NCBI GenBank assembly: GCA_963513935.1
Contig: OY740766.1
Span: 3,068,001 to 3,132,000, forward strand
Length of the DNA stretch: 64,000 nt
Direction: 5' to 3'
Source of the DNA: Aphrophora alni
Taxonomy: Eukaryota; Arthropoda; Insecta; Hemiptera; Aphrophoridae
Below, one piece after another: positions 23,505 through 32,974 of this stretch (positions within the stretch are counted from its first letter, which is position 1; the number at the start of each line of letters is the position of its first letter). The notes under the pieces are model-generated. The model was given only the letters and a program-made list of their open reading frames with translations. It made no database searches and was not told where the DNA came from. Both the position numbers and the translations under genes were made by a program.

Positions 23505-23740
23505 TACAGGGTGTTTCAGACCACATGGACACTATCAGTAGCGCCTAAACGAAACCAGATAAAAATTTCCTTCCAATTAGAACCCCCCTTTTTCGACCCC
23601 AAATAATTCAGGAAAATTATTTTCGACGCTCCTCAATGACCCAAAAGGGCACTTTTGGGTGGGGCAGGGTGGTGTTTTTAGAAAATTTTCAAATAGAAAC
23701 ATAGGTAGTGTGATATCTCATTTTAAAGGTCTCTCTTTTC
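23505..23740 (+). repeat. Repeat fragment with TATACAGGGTGT start
   Basis: Begins TATACAGGGTGTTTCAGACC, the start shared by several otherwise unrelated repeats in the window. The far end was not found. Confidence 0.4.
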
Positions 23741-23799
23741 TTTGGAGCAAAAAAATTTTGTTATCTTTTTATTACTGTACAGTAATATACTGAAAAATA

Positions 23800-23886
23800 T
23801 ACGTCCTAGACTGGGAATCGAACCCAGGAACCTTTGGTTTTACGCGTCAATGCTAAACCAACTGAGCTATCCTAGTCGCTTCCCAG
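23800..23886 (-). repeat. tRNA-derived SINE or tRNA pseudogene
   Basis: On the minus strand: TAGCTCAGTTGGTTTAGCA is a good box A / D arm, and GGTTCGATTCC is a perfect box B within a paired T arm (CTGGG / CCCAG). Spacing is normal for a tRNA. The acceptor stem does not pair (ACTAGGA against TCTAGGA) and the anticodon stem is poor, so a functional tRNA is unlikely. A SINE head is the best call. Confidence 0.65.
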
Positions 23887-24167
23887 TACAGGGCGTAGAC
23901 TTCTCACTTGACTTTAGTTGCTGCAATTTTTGAGTTACCAAATTAATTACCTCGCATATGCGACATTGAAATTTATTTTTACTCATTTTGCAGCCCTTAC
24001 GTAATTATTTATTACAGTAATTTATAATTTATTGTTTTTAACGCTAATACGTTTTTTACCAGCAAGTAATGAAAATACAATAATATTTACTAATAACTGA
24101 ATATTCACTGTCACCATTCAGTTTTAAAGTTTAGGACTTTAAGGTCCTATATATTCGTTATTTGTTA

Positions 24168-24352
24168 TCGTTCGTGTTTTGACGTAATTTAATGTATTTT
24201 TAGTTTTATAATTGGCAAAACACTGCATTAAATGCAGACATTTTGAAATTGTTTTATTTATTATCGTCCATATTTTGACGTAATTTAATGTATTTTTAGT
24301 TTTATAATTGGCAAAACACTGCATTAAATGCAGACATTTTGAAATTGTTTTA
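24168..24352. repeat. Two-copy tandem repeat, 96-bp unit
   Basis: The block beginning TTTTGACGTAATTTAATG at about 24177 recurs at 24273, followed in both copies by GCAAAACACTGCATTAAATG and GACATTTTGAAATTGTTTT. Copies are almost identical, so this is a recent local duplication. Frames within it are repeat artefacts. Confidence 0.9.
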
Positions 24353-24917
24353 ACAATATCGTCAAAGTAACTGTTCTCGTGTCACTATCGTAACACTAAT
24401 AGAAATATTTTTCTTTATTTTCATAATAAATTATATATTTATACGGCTAGTACATTAAAGTCAGCTTTTCAAAAAACATCAGTATTACAAGTTTAAAATG
24501 CCAATTTTAAAATCTATAATAGATATACAAAAATTATTTTTACGAAAATCGGAACAATACTACTTTAAAAAAATAAATTTGAGGAAAATCTTTGTTATTA
24601 CCTCCCATTCTCAACCCTCATCAACTTTGATAAAAATCCAATCAAAATAACTTACTTTACATAAAAATTTAAAATTTGAATTAGCGGCGTTCCTCTTTTG
24701 AGTCAATGGTGAATATTACGTTTCACTCGCATTTTATTTTCTCCTCCAATCAGACGATTTTTACAAAATCAAATAATTCCTTGAAATACTAGTAGATACC
24801 CTCACCCCCCATCAAAACTTTAATGTTAAGCAGCCACTTTGCCCGATCTAGGAATAATGCACGGTAGAGGTTTAAAACGTCGAATTCCAATAAAAACGAT
24901 ATCGAAATTACTTTTTC
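24353..24917. other. AT-rich sequence, no gene recognised
   Basis: No supported feature. Confidence 0.35.
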
Positions 24918-25612
24918 CTACAGTTACCTGACAAAGCGGGTCTTCTTGCACTGATTATAGTACGCAAAGTAGCTGATTCCTGCATTTACTTACTTTCCCG
25001 CACTCATTTCACTTTCCCGCACTCATTTCACTTTCCCGCACTCATTTTACTTTTCCGCACTCCAGAATTTCAACCAAACAACACAAAATAGTGTGCATGT
25101 ATAAGGCACGTAATACGTTTCTCTTGAAAACAAGTTGGCAACACTACTAACTCGATCAGCTGTGTGACTAAATCGATCAAATGGTGCATTGTTGTCATTC
25201 AACGCTTTGGACTTATAACTTAACCTATATCCTGTTGTTGAGTATTTGATAGATAAGAGTGTTTGTTTATAGGCCTAAACATTACAAACCAAAAATGACA
25301 TTCAGATTTTGATTCATTATGTTTGTATAAACATTCATTCAGATTTTTATTTGTTACTTTGTGAAACAATTTCGTTTAAGTTTTGATTTGTTAATTTGTG
25401 GAAATGCATAATAAAAGTTCACCTTTATATACAATTACCTGTTATTTATATGGTTTATAGTAACTGTAGGAAAAATATAATGTGTTACACGGGCGCAAAG
25501 TGTCTTTGCTGCACTCGAGAAACTTTCCGCACTCGCCTGCGGCTCGTGCGTAAAGATTTCTCTCAAGTGCAGCAAAGTGTCACTTTGCGCACTAGTTACA
25601 CAAATAACTATT
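24918..25612 (+). mobile_element. Divergent Crypton-like element (upstream member of a tandem pair)
   Basis: The start (CTACAGTTACCTGACAAAGC) matches the 5' end of the family in outline. It then has three and a half tandem copies of the 19-bp ACTTTCCCGCACTCATTTC (24992-25063), in the place where the other family has ACTTTGCnCACT repeats. It ends in a hairpin (25477-25606) whose arms contain ACTTTCCGCACTC and GCGCAAAGTG / CACTTTGCGC. Copy 2 follows immediately. No coding region remains. Confidence 0.5.
24992..25063 (+). repeat. 19-bp subterminal tandem repeat
   Basis: Units ACTTTCCCGCACTCATTTC at 24992, 25011, 25030 and a partial unit at 25049. The same word recurs in the hairpin at 25530, suggesting a recombinase or transposase binding site. 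Confidence 0.85.
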
Positions 25613-26253
25613 GTCTACCAGTTGTTGACAAAGTGGTATTTTGTTAATTTAAATTAGTTTGCAAAACATCTGATTTCTCAACAGTTTCACTTTGCCCACT
25701 ACTTTGCACACTACTTTGCCCACTCCGAATAGCAACCGAAAAAAACGAAATTTAGGTTAAGTTTATTTGAATTGATTTATAATATATAGGAAATGTCCCG
25801 TATGTGGTTAGATTAATTCTTACATTTAAAATAACATAAATAAACAACAAAACAACGTTTTAAAGTTGAAAAAGGAAGTAATTATTCATAAAAATAATTG
25901 ACAGTATATGTACAAGGAGATTATTTTTCGTTTGCCGAGTTTTGAAGTTGGCAATCCCGTTTCCTCAACAATACACCTAAGTTATTTGTAATATTCATAA
26001 ATAACCTGAATTTGACATGAGGTTGAACACTATTGTATTAAATTAATGTTTTATTAAATTGTGTTACTGCTGAAGTATGTTTTTTTATTTGTCACAAAAT
26101 AACAACTGTAGACAAAGTATAATGTGCAATTCGTGAACAAAGTGTCTTTTTTAAACTCGATAAAATTGACGCAATCGGCAAGCCTCGTACGTCAACATTT
26201 TTCTCTCGTTTAAAAAAGTGCCACTTTGCTCACTAGTTGCACAAATAACTATT
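25607..26253 (+). mobile_element. Crypton-like non-autonomous element, copy 2
   Basis: Close copy of 530-1149: it starts ACTATTGTCTACCAGTTG, with inverted end AACAACTGTAGACAAAGT at 26101-26118 and terminal hairpin to AACTATT at 26253. It has three ACTTTGCnCACT boxes (25687-25722) where copy 1 has two. It abuts the hairpin of the upstream member so that the final ACTATT of one is the first ACTATT of the other. No coding region. Confidence 0.6.
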
Positions 26254-27030
26254 TTCAACTCAATAATTTTGTCCCTTAACTACCACAAAATTTTATTTTT
26301 TGTTACTGCTATATTTTTCCTATATATACATTGAATATAAATGTAAAGTTTGAAATATATATAGTCTGTGTTTATTGCCTAAATAATGGCAAGTTTAAGG
26401 AAACCTGTGTAGACGATTGCGACTTACAAACAGACAGGCAAACGTGTGAAATTATAAGGGTCAGACAGACCCTAATAAAAAAAATCAATGAAAATTCAAT
26501 CCATATTTTAATAAGTATGAAATTATTTGTCGTACATCTCACAAAAACTGCTTTTAAAATTTATACATTTTGCATTTCTAACTGTGTGGTTAAAGTAAGT
26601 TGTGTTCGTCATACAAAAAACTATAAACAGATTTCGCACAGCAATTTAATTTCAAATCTCGATTTTGAATTCAAATTTATAGTTCACGCCGTGTTCAAGT
26701 TAAAGTGAGGTAGGACATGATATCTGACACTTAATATTGAGCCTAGTGGCAATTAGTTTTTTCGTTAAAAACACATTCAATCAGAATAACTTCTAGTTTT
26801 ATTTGATACCCCACACAAAATTTTTTAATCAACTCCAAAGTTTTTGCCCCTTAACTAACCCATATTTTGTTATCGATTTTTTTTTTTTTTTTTTTTACAT
26901 GTGGGATAATACAAAGAATCCAAATCCAAAATTTGAAATATAGAGTTACCGTCTTGTCCGTGTAAACTGGTTGCGACTTACAGACAGACATGCGCGTGAA
27001 TTTGTAAACGTCCATGGTTTTACTTAAAGA
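26245..27030 (+). repeat. Dimeric dispersed repeat, second locus
   Basis: Counterpart of 6480-7215, with two units (about 26245-26480 and 26790-27030) and matching middle sequence (GTGTGGTTAAAGTAAGTTG, TGATATCTGACACTTAA). A 125-codon open frame at 26331-26708 lies inside it, but the other locus does not keep that frame, so it is not regarded as a gene. Confidence 0.7.
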
Positions 27031-27039
27031 CACTAAACA

Positions 27040-27600
27040 GAACTTATAAGTTGTAAGTTGTATGCTATTCTTATCTAGGGTTTGAGTGGTGAATACACAA
27101 CTTTCCCGCTGCTTTGTTTAAGCTAACCAACCGGTGAAAAACAAAATCAACTCCAATCTTAAATTTACAGAACAGATGATTCGGATTATTAAATTGAATA
27201 TGAAATGGTTACTATTTCAGTGATGGTGGGTAGGAATAAGCAATCCAAAATTATACCAACTTAAAAAAAAAAAAAAAAAAAAACTCAAATAGTTTATTTT
27301 TGATATTGTTTTGGATATACCTGACCTTCCTACATTCCAAATACCCAAATTTTGGACATTTAATTTACTAATCAACTTTGATTAAACTTTTAACATTTAT
27401 ATAATTCAGTGTTACGTTTTTGGACCTCAGATAACACATTTTTTTTACTAATCGGTTTTAATAAATCTTATTTATCTATGTTTTTAAAGCTTTTAGTTTG
27501 ATTTTAACTTAAATAATTGTAGTGGTAACACGAGTACATGTTTTTATGTTCTTATTGATATGTACAACAACGTCTCTACTTATTAAAATGATCTCACACT
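27040..27600. other. AT-rich sequence before the GC-rich promoter patch
   Basis: A run of A near 27263-27282. No supported feature. Confidence 0.35.
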
Positions 27601-27735
27601 TCACATCATGGCGCGCAATAAGACACGGTTTAAACGATGATACTCTCCGAGTCCCAGAACTGGAGCGTCCTTGAGGGGGGAAAGGTGGGGGACACCGCGA
27701 CTCCCTGAGCCTCAGCAGCGAGTGTAACACTCAGT
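27601..27735 (+). promoter_or_regulatory. Candidate core promoter with TCAGT initiator
   Basis: A patch at about 27600-27760 is much richer in G+C than its surroundings. The arthropod initiator TCAGT lies at 27731-27735, placing +1 at A27733. At +28 the sequence AGTGA matches four of five positions of the downstream promoter element (RGWYV). No TATA box is present at -30, as usual for Inr/DPE promoters. A strong splice donor follows at 27793. Together these suggest a real transcription start, but no transcript evidence is available. Confidence 0.5.
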
Positions 27736-27792
27736 AGTGACCGGAGTAGTGTAGGGTGCAGTGAAACGGATTATTACTCTCTTATTTATACG
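27733..27792 (+). other. Candidate non-coding first exon (5' UTR) with consensus donor
   Basis: The 60 bp from the predicted start to ATACG are followed by GTAAGTCA at 27793, a near-ideal 5' splice site. The segment has no ATG, so it would be untranslated. On the same strand the next convincing exon is at 62029, which has its own untranslated leader and start codon. The two could be joined across a 34-kb intron, but this linkage is an inference; the exon could also belong to another gene or to a lncRNA. Confidence 0.45.
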
Positions 27793-28279
27793 GTAAGTCA
27801 AAATATTATATTAGACATTTTTAAACAAATTTAGTTTTTGTATAGTTTTAGTATTTTAGCAAAACCTTGAGACTTAAACCATGGAGTGTGGTGGTTTTCC
27901 TTTAGCTTATCAAGCTTGCGTTTTTTGTTATCAACAAGTAAATCATTTTGTTGTTGATAAAAGTTGTGTTCATAAACAAAACGTAAAAATTATAGCAAAT
28001 GCATCATTAAGAAGATATATCTTTTTAAACCGATTATTTCCTCTTTTAATTGCATATAAAATATCTTAAAAGTAACATTTTAAAATAATTACAGTATATA
28101 AATTTTTCAGCTTTTAATTTGATGTACACGAAACTCGAAAGCAATATTATTTCCGTGGATAAGAACGTGACTAATAATAGCTATCTAAAACTACAATCCT
28201 GTTTATGAATAACTTCCATGGAGTGATTTAAAGAGACAATGGAAGTCTGAAATTGTTTTAGTAAATTGAAACAGTTGTT
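27793..28279. other. AT-rich sequence after the donor
   Basis: A 62-codon ATG frame at 27881-28069 follows the donor but has no recognised similarity, and its context would be intronic. No other feature. Confidence 0.35.
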
Positions 28280-28481
28280 AAAAGTAAATACACTTTACTC
28301 CTTCACGCCACACTATACACAAATTTTAGATAATTATAATTCAAGTGTTTTTTTTAAAATTTTATAAATTATATTTTCTTATATATTTGTGTATATATGT
28401 GTTTATTTACATGTATGTTTGTTGTTATTATTACAACATATTATAGTTTTACTTTCAAATTGAAACTTCCCAAGCAAATTT
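28280..28481 (+). repeat. Duplicated flank, left copy
   Basis: Starts AAAAGTAAATACACTTTACT and ends ACTTCCCAAGCAAATTT. It recurs at 28887-29131 with about 40 bp of extra ATGTATGTTT-type sequence. The two copies bracket the hairpin element at 28482-28886. Confidence 0.85.
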
Positions 28482-28627
28482 GGTAATTATATAGCAGAGT
28501 AGCCTCACTTCAAAATCAATTTTTATCCTCTACTACATACCTTACTTCATAAGAATAAATAATGTTTTCTTTGCTGTAAATATGTAGGGCTGTATTATTA
28601 TATGTCACGAAAGGTTTTGCCAGGTTG

Positions 28628-28664
<37 letters not shown>

Positions 28665-28886
28665 CACCTGGCCAAACCTTCCGTACGTTTATTAAAGTGA
28701 ATGTCATGAGTATGAAAGATAACACAGAGTTAATTTTTTCACGAAAAAACAACTTGTGTAATTATATTATGTAATCATCTTTCCTACACTTTTTTTGGAT
28801 AATAAAATATTTTTCCAACATTTATTTGACGAATAAAACCCATAAAAATTGATTTTGAAGTGAGGCTACTCTGCTATATAATTACC
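28482..28886. mobile_element. Hairpin element with perfect 44-bp terminal inverted repeats
   Basis: The left terminus begins GGTAATTATATAGCAGAGTA (28482-28525), and the right terminus is its exact complement (28843-28886). The interior holds a smaller inverted pair around a (TA)n core (28607-28684). There is no transposase. Unusually, the flanks are not a short target duplication but the two copies of a roughly 200-240-bp segment. Confidence 0.8.
28607..28684. repeat. (TA)n-cored hairpin module, copy 1
   Basis: The left arm ACGAAAGGTTTTGCCAGGT and the right arm ACCTGGCCAAACCTTCCGT pair around about 20 TA repeats. The same module, with the same downstream GTTTATTnAAGT, is found at 63698-63782 within a different element. 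Confidence 0.85.
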
Positions 28887-29131
28887 AAAAGTAAATACAC
28901 TTTACTCCTTCACGCCACACTATACACAAATTTTAGATTATTATACTTCAAGTGTTTTTTAAAAATTTTATAAGTTATATTTTCTTATATATTTGTGTAT
29001 AAATGTGTTTATTTACATGTCGTTTGCCGTAGTTACATGTATGTTTACATGTATGTTTGATGTTATATTATTTATTATTACAACATATTATTGTTTTACT
29101 TTCAAATTGACACTTCCCAAGCAAATTTTAT
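28887..29131 (+). repeat. Duplicated flank, right copy
   Basis: Partner of 28280-28481, longer by an internal expansion of ACATGTATGTTT-like words. Confidence 0.85.
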
Positions 29132-29230
29132 TTGTCCAAGACTTGAAAATGAATACCCCCACCCCTTTGTTGTTTAATGAGGAAACTTAAAAAATGTAAG
29201 AATATAACATAAAATAAAGAGCCTTAACCC

Positions 29231-29256
29231 AGGGTCGGAAGAGAACAAGAGTTGGT

Positions 29257-29329
<73 letters not shown>

Positions 29330-29359
29330 GGGAGGGAGGGAGGCAGGGAGGGAGGGAGG

Positions 29360-29419
<60 letters not shown>

Positions 29420-29500
29420 GAAGAATCTAACGCGAGACTAAATGAAAAGGTGTAGATTCAGTTAGGGACTTCGGGATCGTCACCCATATACTCACAATAA
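29231..29500 (+). repeat. SINE-like repeat copy 3 with expanded (GA)n
   Basis: Begins AGGGTCGGAAGAGAACAAGA and ends with the family phrase AGGTGTAGATTCAGTTAGGG then CTTCGGGATCG. The GA tract (29259-29421, with an internal GGGA block) expanded exactly at the GGTCAAGAGAGAG position seen in other copies. The Glu/Arg repeat frame here is an artefact of the tract. Confidence 0.75.
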
Positions 29501-29524
29501 GTGAACCCCTGAGGGTTGAAAATA

Positions 29525-31750
29525 AATTTAAAAAACTTTAGTACAACGGCTTTCTTAAATTTGATGGGCAAAAAAATCAAATCTGTTATGTAAATTTTAA
29601 AACGTTGTTAGGAATAAAGTGTCCAGCTGAATGTCGCACTGGCGTCCAATGTTACTAGATTTGCTACTCACGAAGAGTTTTATCACAAAAGCCTAACCTC
29701 AAAACAATTTTTTTTTTACAAAATCAATAAAAATATTTCTAATAATTAAAATTTTAATACAAATTTTCACTGTATCGTAAAATTATTATGAAGTGAAATT
29801 TCTAATATAGATGCTCAAGGGTTCTCTACAATTTCAACTTTTGAATAACGTTTGTTTACGATAGTTTTGTCATCTGTTATTTATTTCAAGAAGGGATTTC
29901 AGATAAACAGATAATATTATTAAGATTCAATGATAAAATAAAGCAAAGGCTTTAAAAATGCCGCAAGGCGAAACAAAATTGCAGCTCATTTATATTATTA
30001 AAATATTGTGAAATTTTAAGCCTTTGCTTTATTTTATCCTTGAATGTGGAGTTTCGACGAGAAATATCTGCTATTACATTAAATTTTTTTAAAATATATT
30101 TAAGATTGTTGTAGGTTGGTTGTTTTGGATTTAATAGAATGAAAATATGCTGATGATGACGGATGATTGTGTCACATGATCATGAGAACTGGTTGTCATT
30201 ACAGCCTGGAAGTTGGTGTCTCATTTTGTGGATTTCGATCAAAATCATTTACGTAATAGCGGTATGAAAATAACAGCTGTTGACTCCAAAGTTAATAGCG
30301 ACAGTATTATTGATGAATACTCAGTTTTATAATATTTTTCATTTCCTGCTTTACGTTGCCACTTTACAATATCGTGATAGTGAAAACGTTGAAATTACTT
30401 TTGGTTGATCTTAAATCCAAAACAAACAAAAAATGTTTTATAAAATTTATATGTGTCACCACATCTTTTCCAGAAACTTTTGACCTCATTTAGGTCGGAC
30501 AAAAGGATTTTGTGGTGATAATTTTGCTTGTAAAATAAAATTCCAAAATTGAGAGTACCCCGCAAATATTGTATAATTACTATAATTCAAAATTTTATAG
30601 TAAATCACCGAGTGAGAAAATTTGTGAAATGATCTGATAGTCTGCTAAGAGCACGTGTTCACGCTGTGATTCATACAGTTGCTCTTTGCCAACTACAGTA
30701 TTACAATAGTTTTATTTATTAACAACGTATTTCCCACTTCCGTTTCCATTAAGGAAAAAATAATCTAAAAACTAGTCTATCAGAAATTGTACCAAACTGA
30801 TTTTGCCATACATGCTTTATACGCTACACATTTTGACCGCATTTTTAAAAAATAAAAATAATTTTTTTTTTTAAATCCAGTTATTATTTTTCTTCGTCCT
30901 TTGACACAACACCCCTTGACCTCCAAAACGATTCTCGGGAACCCAATCTTAAAGGAATCCGTCAAGAGACTAAAATACACTTTTTTGATTTTCTAAAAAA
31001 ACACCTTTACAAATTTTATTAAATGTATGAAAAGTTGAGGACAGGAATTAAACATATTGCTTCGTTGTCTGAAGGTTAGGAAATAATTTGTGAAAAGTGG
31101 AAATTAACCAAATATCTAAAAACGCTCATCATAGACAGGGCCAAGGAAGGCTTTATTTTTCTCTTTGATTTATATTTACAGCAAATCACGTTGCTTAGGA
31201 AGATAAACCATTGCGCTTATCTCAAGATTTTCCACTTTCGAAAAACAGATTTCCACGATTCATTTCCACTTTTTCCCAAGAACATTTTTATGCGAATGAG
31301 GACTGAGTATGTAAGAAAGTTAGTGCACGGTATACTAGATAAATTAACAAATATATAATTTATTACTCACAGATTAATTGTAACAGATAATTATTTTATA
31401 CTTCAAGATATTTTTTATATGTTTATTATATCAGATTGAAAAAAGAAACTTTGAACAGTGAATGGAAAATCTCATTTTTTGTTGTGAAAGGAATAAATAA
31501 TTGTTGCAATGACTTATAAAATCCATTTTACTCAAGTATTAATACAAAAGTCTCACACTACAATACACAAAATTAAACACTAACTCAAATTCTGGGGAGG
31601 GGGGGGAGTAACTTATTTCCGTAATGAGAGAAGTTTCTGCTACTTTGGTAGATAGCTTTATGTAAATCTATAATATCGTCAAAATATTGAGATTGATTTC
31701 ACCGATTTTGTGTTCTCAGAACTTTTCATAATTCATTTCCACTTTATAAC
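29525..31750. other. AT-rich sequence with one small hairpin
   Basis: An inverted repeat at 29932-30038 (GATAAAATAAAGCAAAGGCT and its complement) is the only structure seen. No gene was recognised. Confidence 0.4.
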
Positions 31751-32112
31751 CGACTCGACTCTGTTGCAACGATACTAACCTAACCTAACCTAACCTAACC
31801 TAACCTAACCTAACCTAACCTAACATAACATAACCGACTCGACTCTATTGCAACGATACTAACCTAACCTAACCTAACCTAAACTAACCTAACCTAACCT
31901 AACCTAACATAACATAACCGACTCGACTCTATTGCAACGATACTAACCTAACCTAACCTAACCTAACCTAACCTAATCTAACCTAACCTAACCTAACCTA
32001 ACCTAACCTAACCTAAGCTAAGCTAACCTAACCTAACCTAACCTAACCTAACCTAACCTAACCTAACCTAACCTAACCTAACCTAACCTAACATAACCTA
32101 ACCTAACATAAC
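31751..32112 (-). repeat. Composite CCTAA array, 83-85-bp private unit
   Basis: CGACTCGACTCTATTGCAAC plus GATACTAACC begins units at 31751, 31834 and 31919, each followed by CCTAA pentamers ending in ACATAACATAACC. A long plain CCTAA run then extends to 32112. Confidence 0.9.
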
Positions 32113-32974
32113 TATTTACTCTCTACTATAACACTTGTCATAAGTAAAAAGAATCAGCAACATTTCTCACTTTACTGTTCCAACTCTTTGTTTCCTTGTC
32201 GAGTAAATTTGAGATAATTTAGAAAGTGCAGTTAACTTCTAAAATGGTAGATAATTAGTACTGAAAATCAAGGTTTTATGTCTCCGTAGCATAGTTTGTA
32301 TTTTATAGTAAACTTCCATATTTGGATTGGAATTACAGTTATTGCAGTCGGGATATGAAATGTGCAATGATCATGGCGGCCTTTACTTATACAAAATAGT
32401 AACGGTCACAAAATATTCGTGTGATTTCGCTGTTATAGGTAACCGACGCGTTACTGGACCTCAGTTGTGAATTAAAACATGGCTCTTGCCGAGTAAACAA
32501 AACAATAAATATATTAAAAACTATAAAATAAGGAACATATAATTTATAAATACAAGTTGAAAATCGTGTCGCACCATCGAAAAAGATCAAGTTTTAACTA
32601 TGATTTGAAATTAGACCTTTACGACAACTACATAAACGGTGTTTTTTTTTTTTTTTTTAATTGATGATAACACTAGAATAAACTAAATATAACGAACAAA
32701 AAGTTATGTTTGGCCCCTTGCAACAGAATCGTTATAGGAGAATTTAAAAAAATACAAATATGTGTTTTTTTTATAAAAGTACTCTCAGAATTTGAGTTAA
32801 AACTTGGCAAAAGGAATCAAGAAAACCAATAAGTATTGGAAAAAAAACATCAATCAAACGGCTGACAAAGATACGTGAAAAAATAAGAACGTATGGATAA
32901 ACCACCATTTTGTAAAAAAAAAAAAAAGTTTGCTCAAGAGAACCTAAAATTGATATATTCATGAAAATTAAACA
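32113..32974. other. AT-rich sequence, no gene recognised
   Basis: Only A/T runs and short frames without similarity. Confidence 0.35.

Noticed and set aside
23800..23886. Functional tRNA gene
   Set aside because: Box A and box B are good, but the acceptor stem does not pair and the anticodon stem is poor. Annotated as a SINE or pseudogene instead.
26331..26708. 125-codon open frame
   Set aside because: Inside the dimeric dispersed repeat. The related locus at 6.5-7.2 kb does not preserve the frame.
27881..28069. 62-codon ATG frame shortly after the candidate donor
   Set aside because: It would be intronic given the GTAAGT donor at 27793, and it has no recognisable similarity.
29252..29455. 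67-codon Glu/Arg-rich open frame
   Set aside because: Translation of a (GA)n tract inside a SINE-like repeat.
30150..30200. CTGATGATGAC followed by GAGAACTGGTTGTC, hammerhead-like order
   Set aside because: The GAAA core is altered and the space between the blocks does not form a proper stem II.
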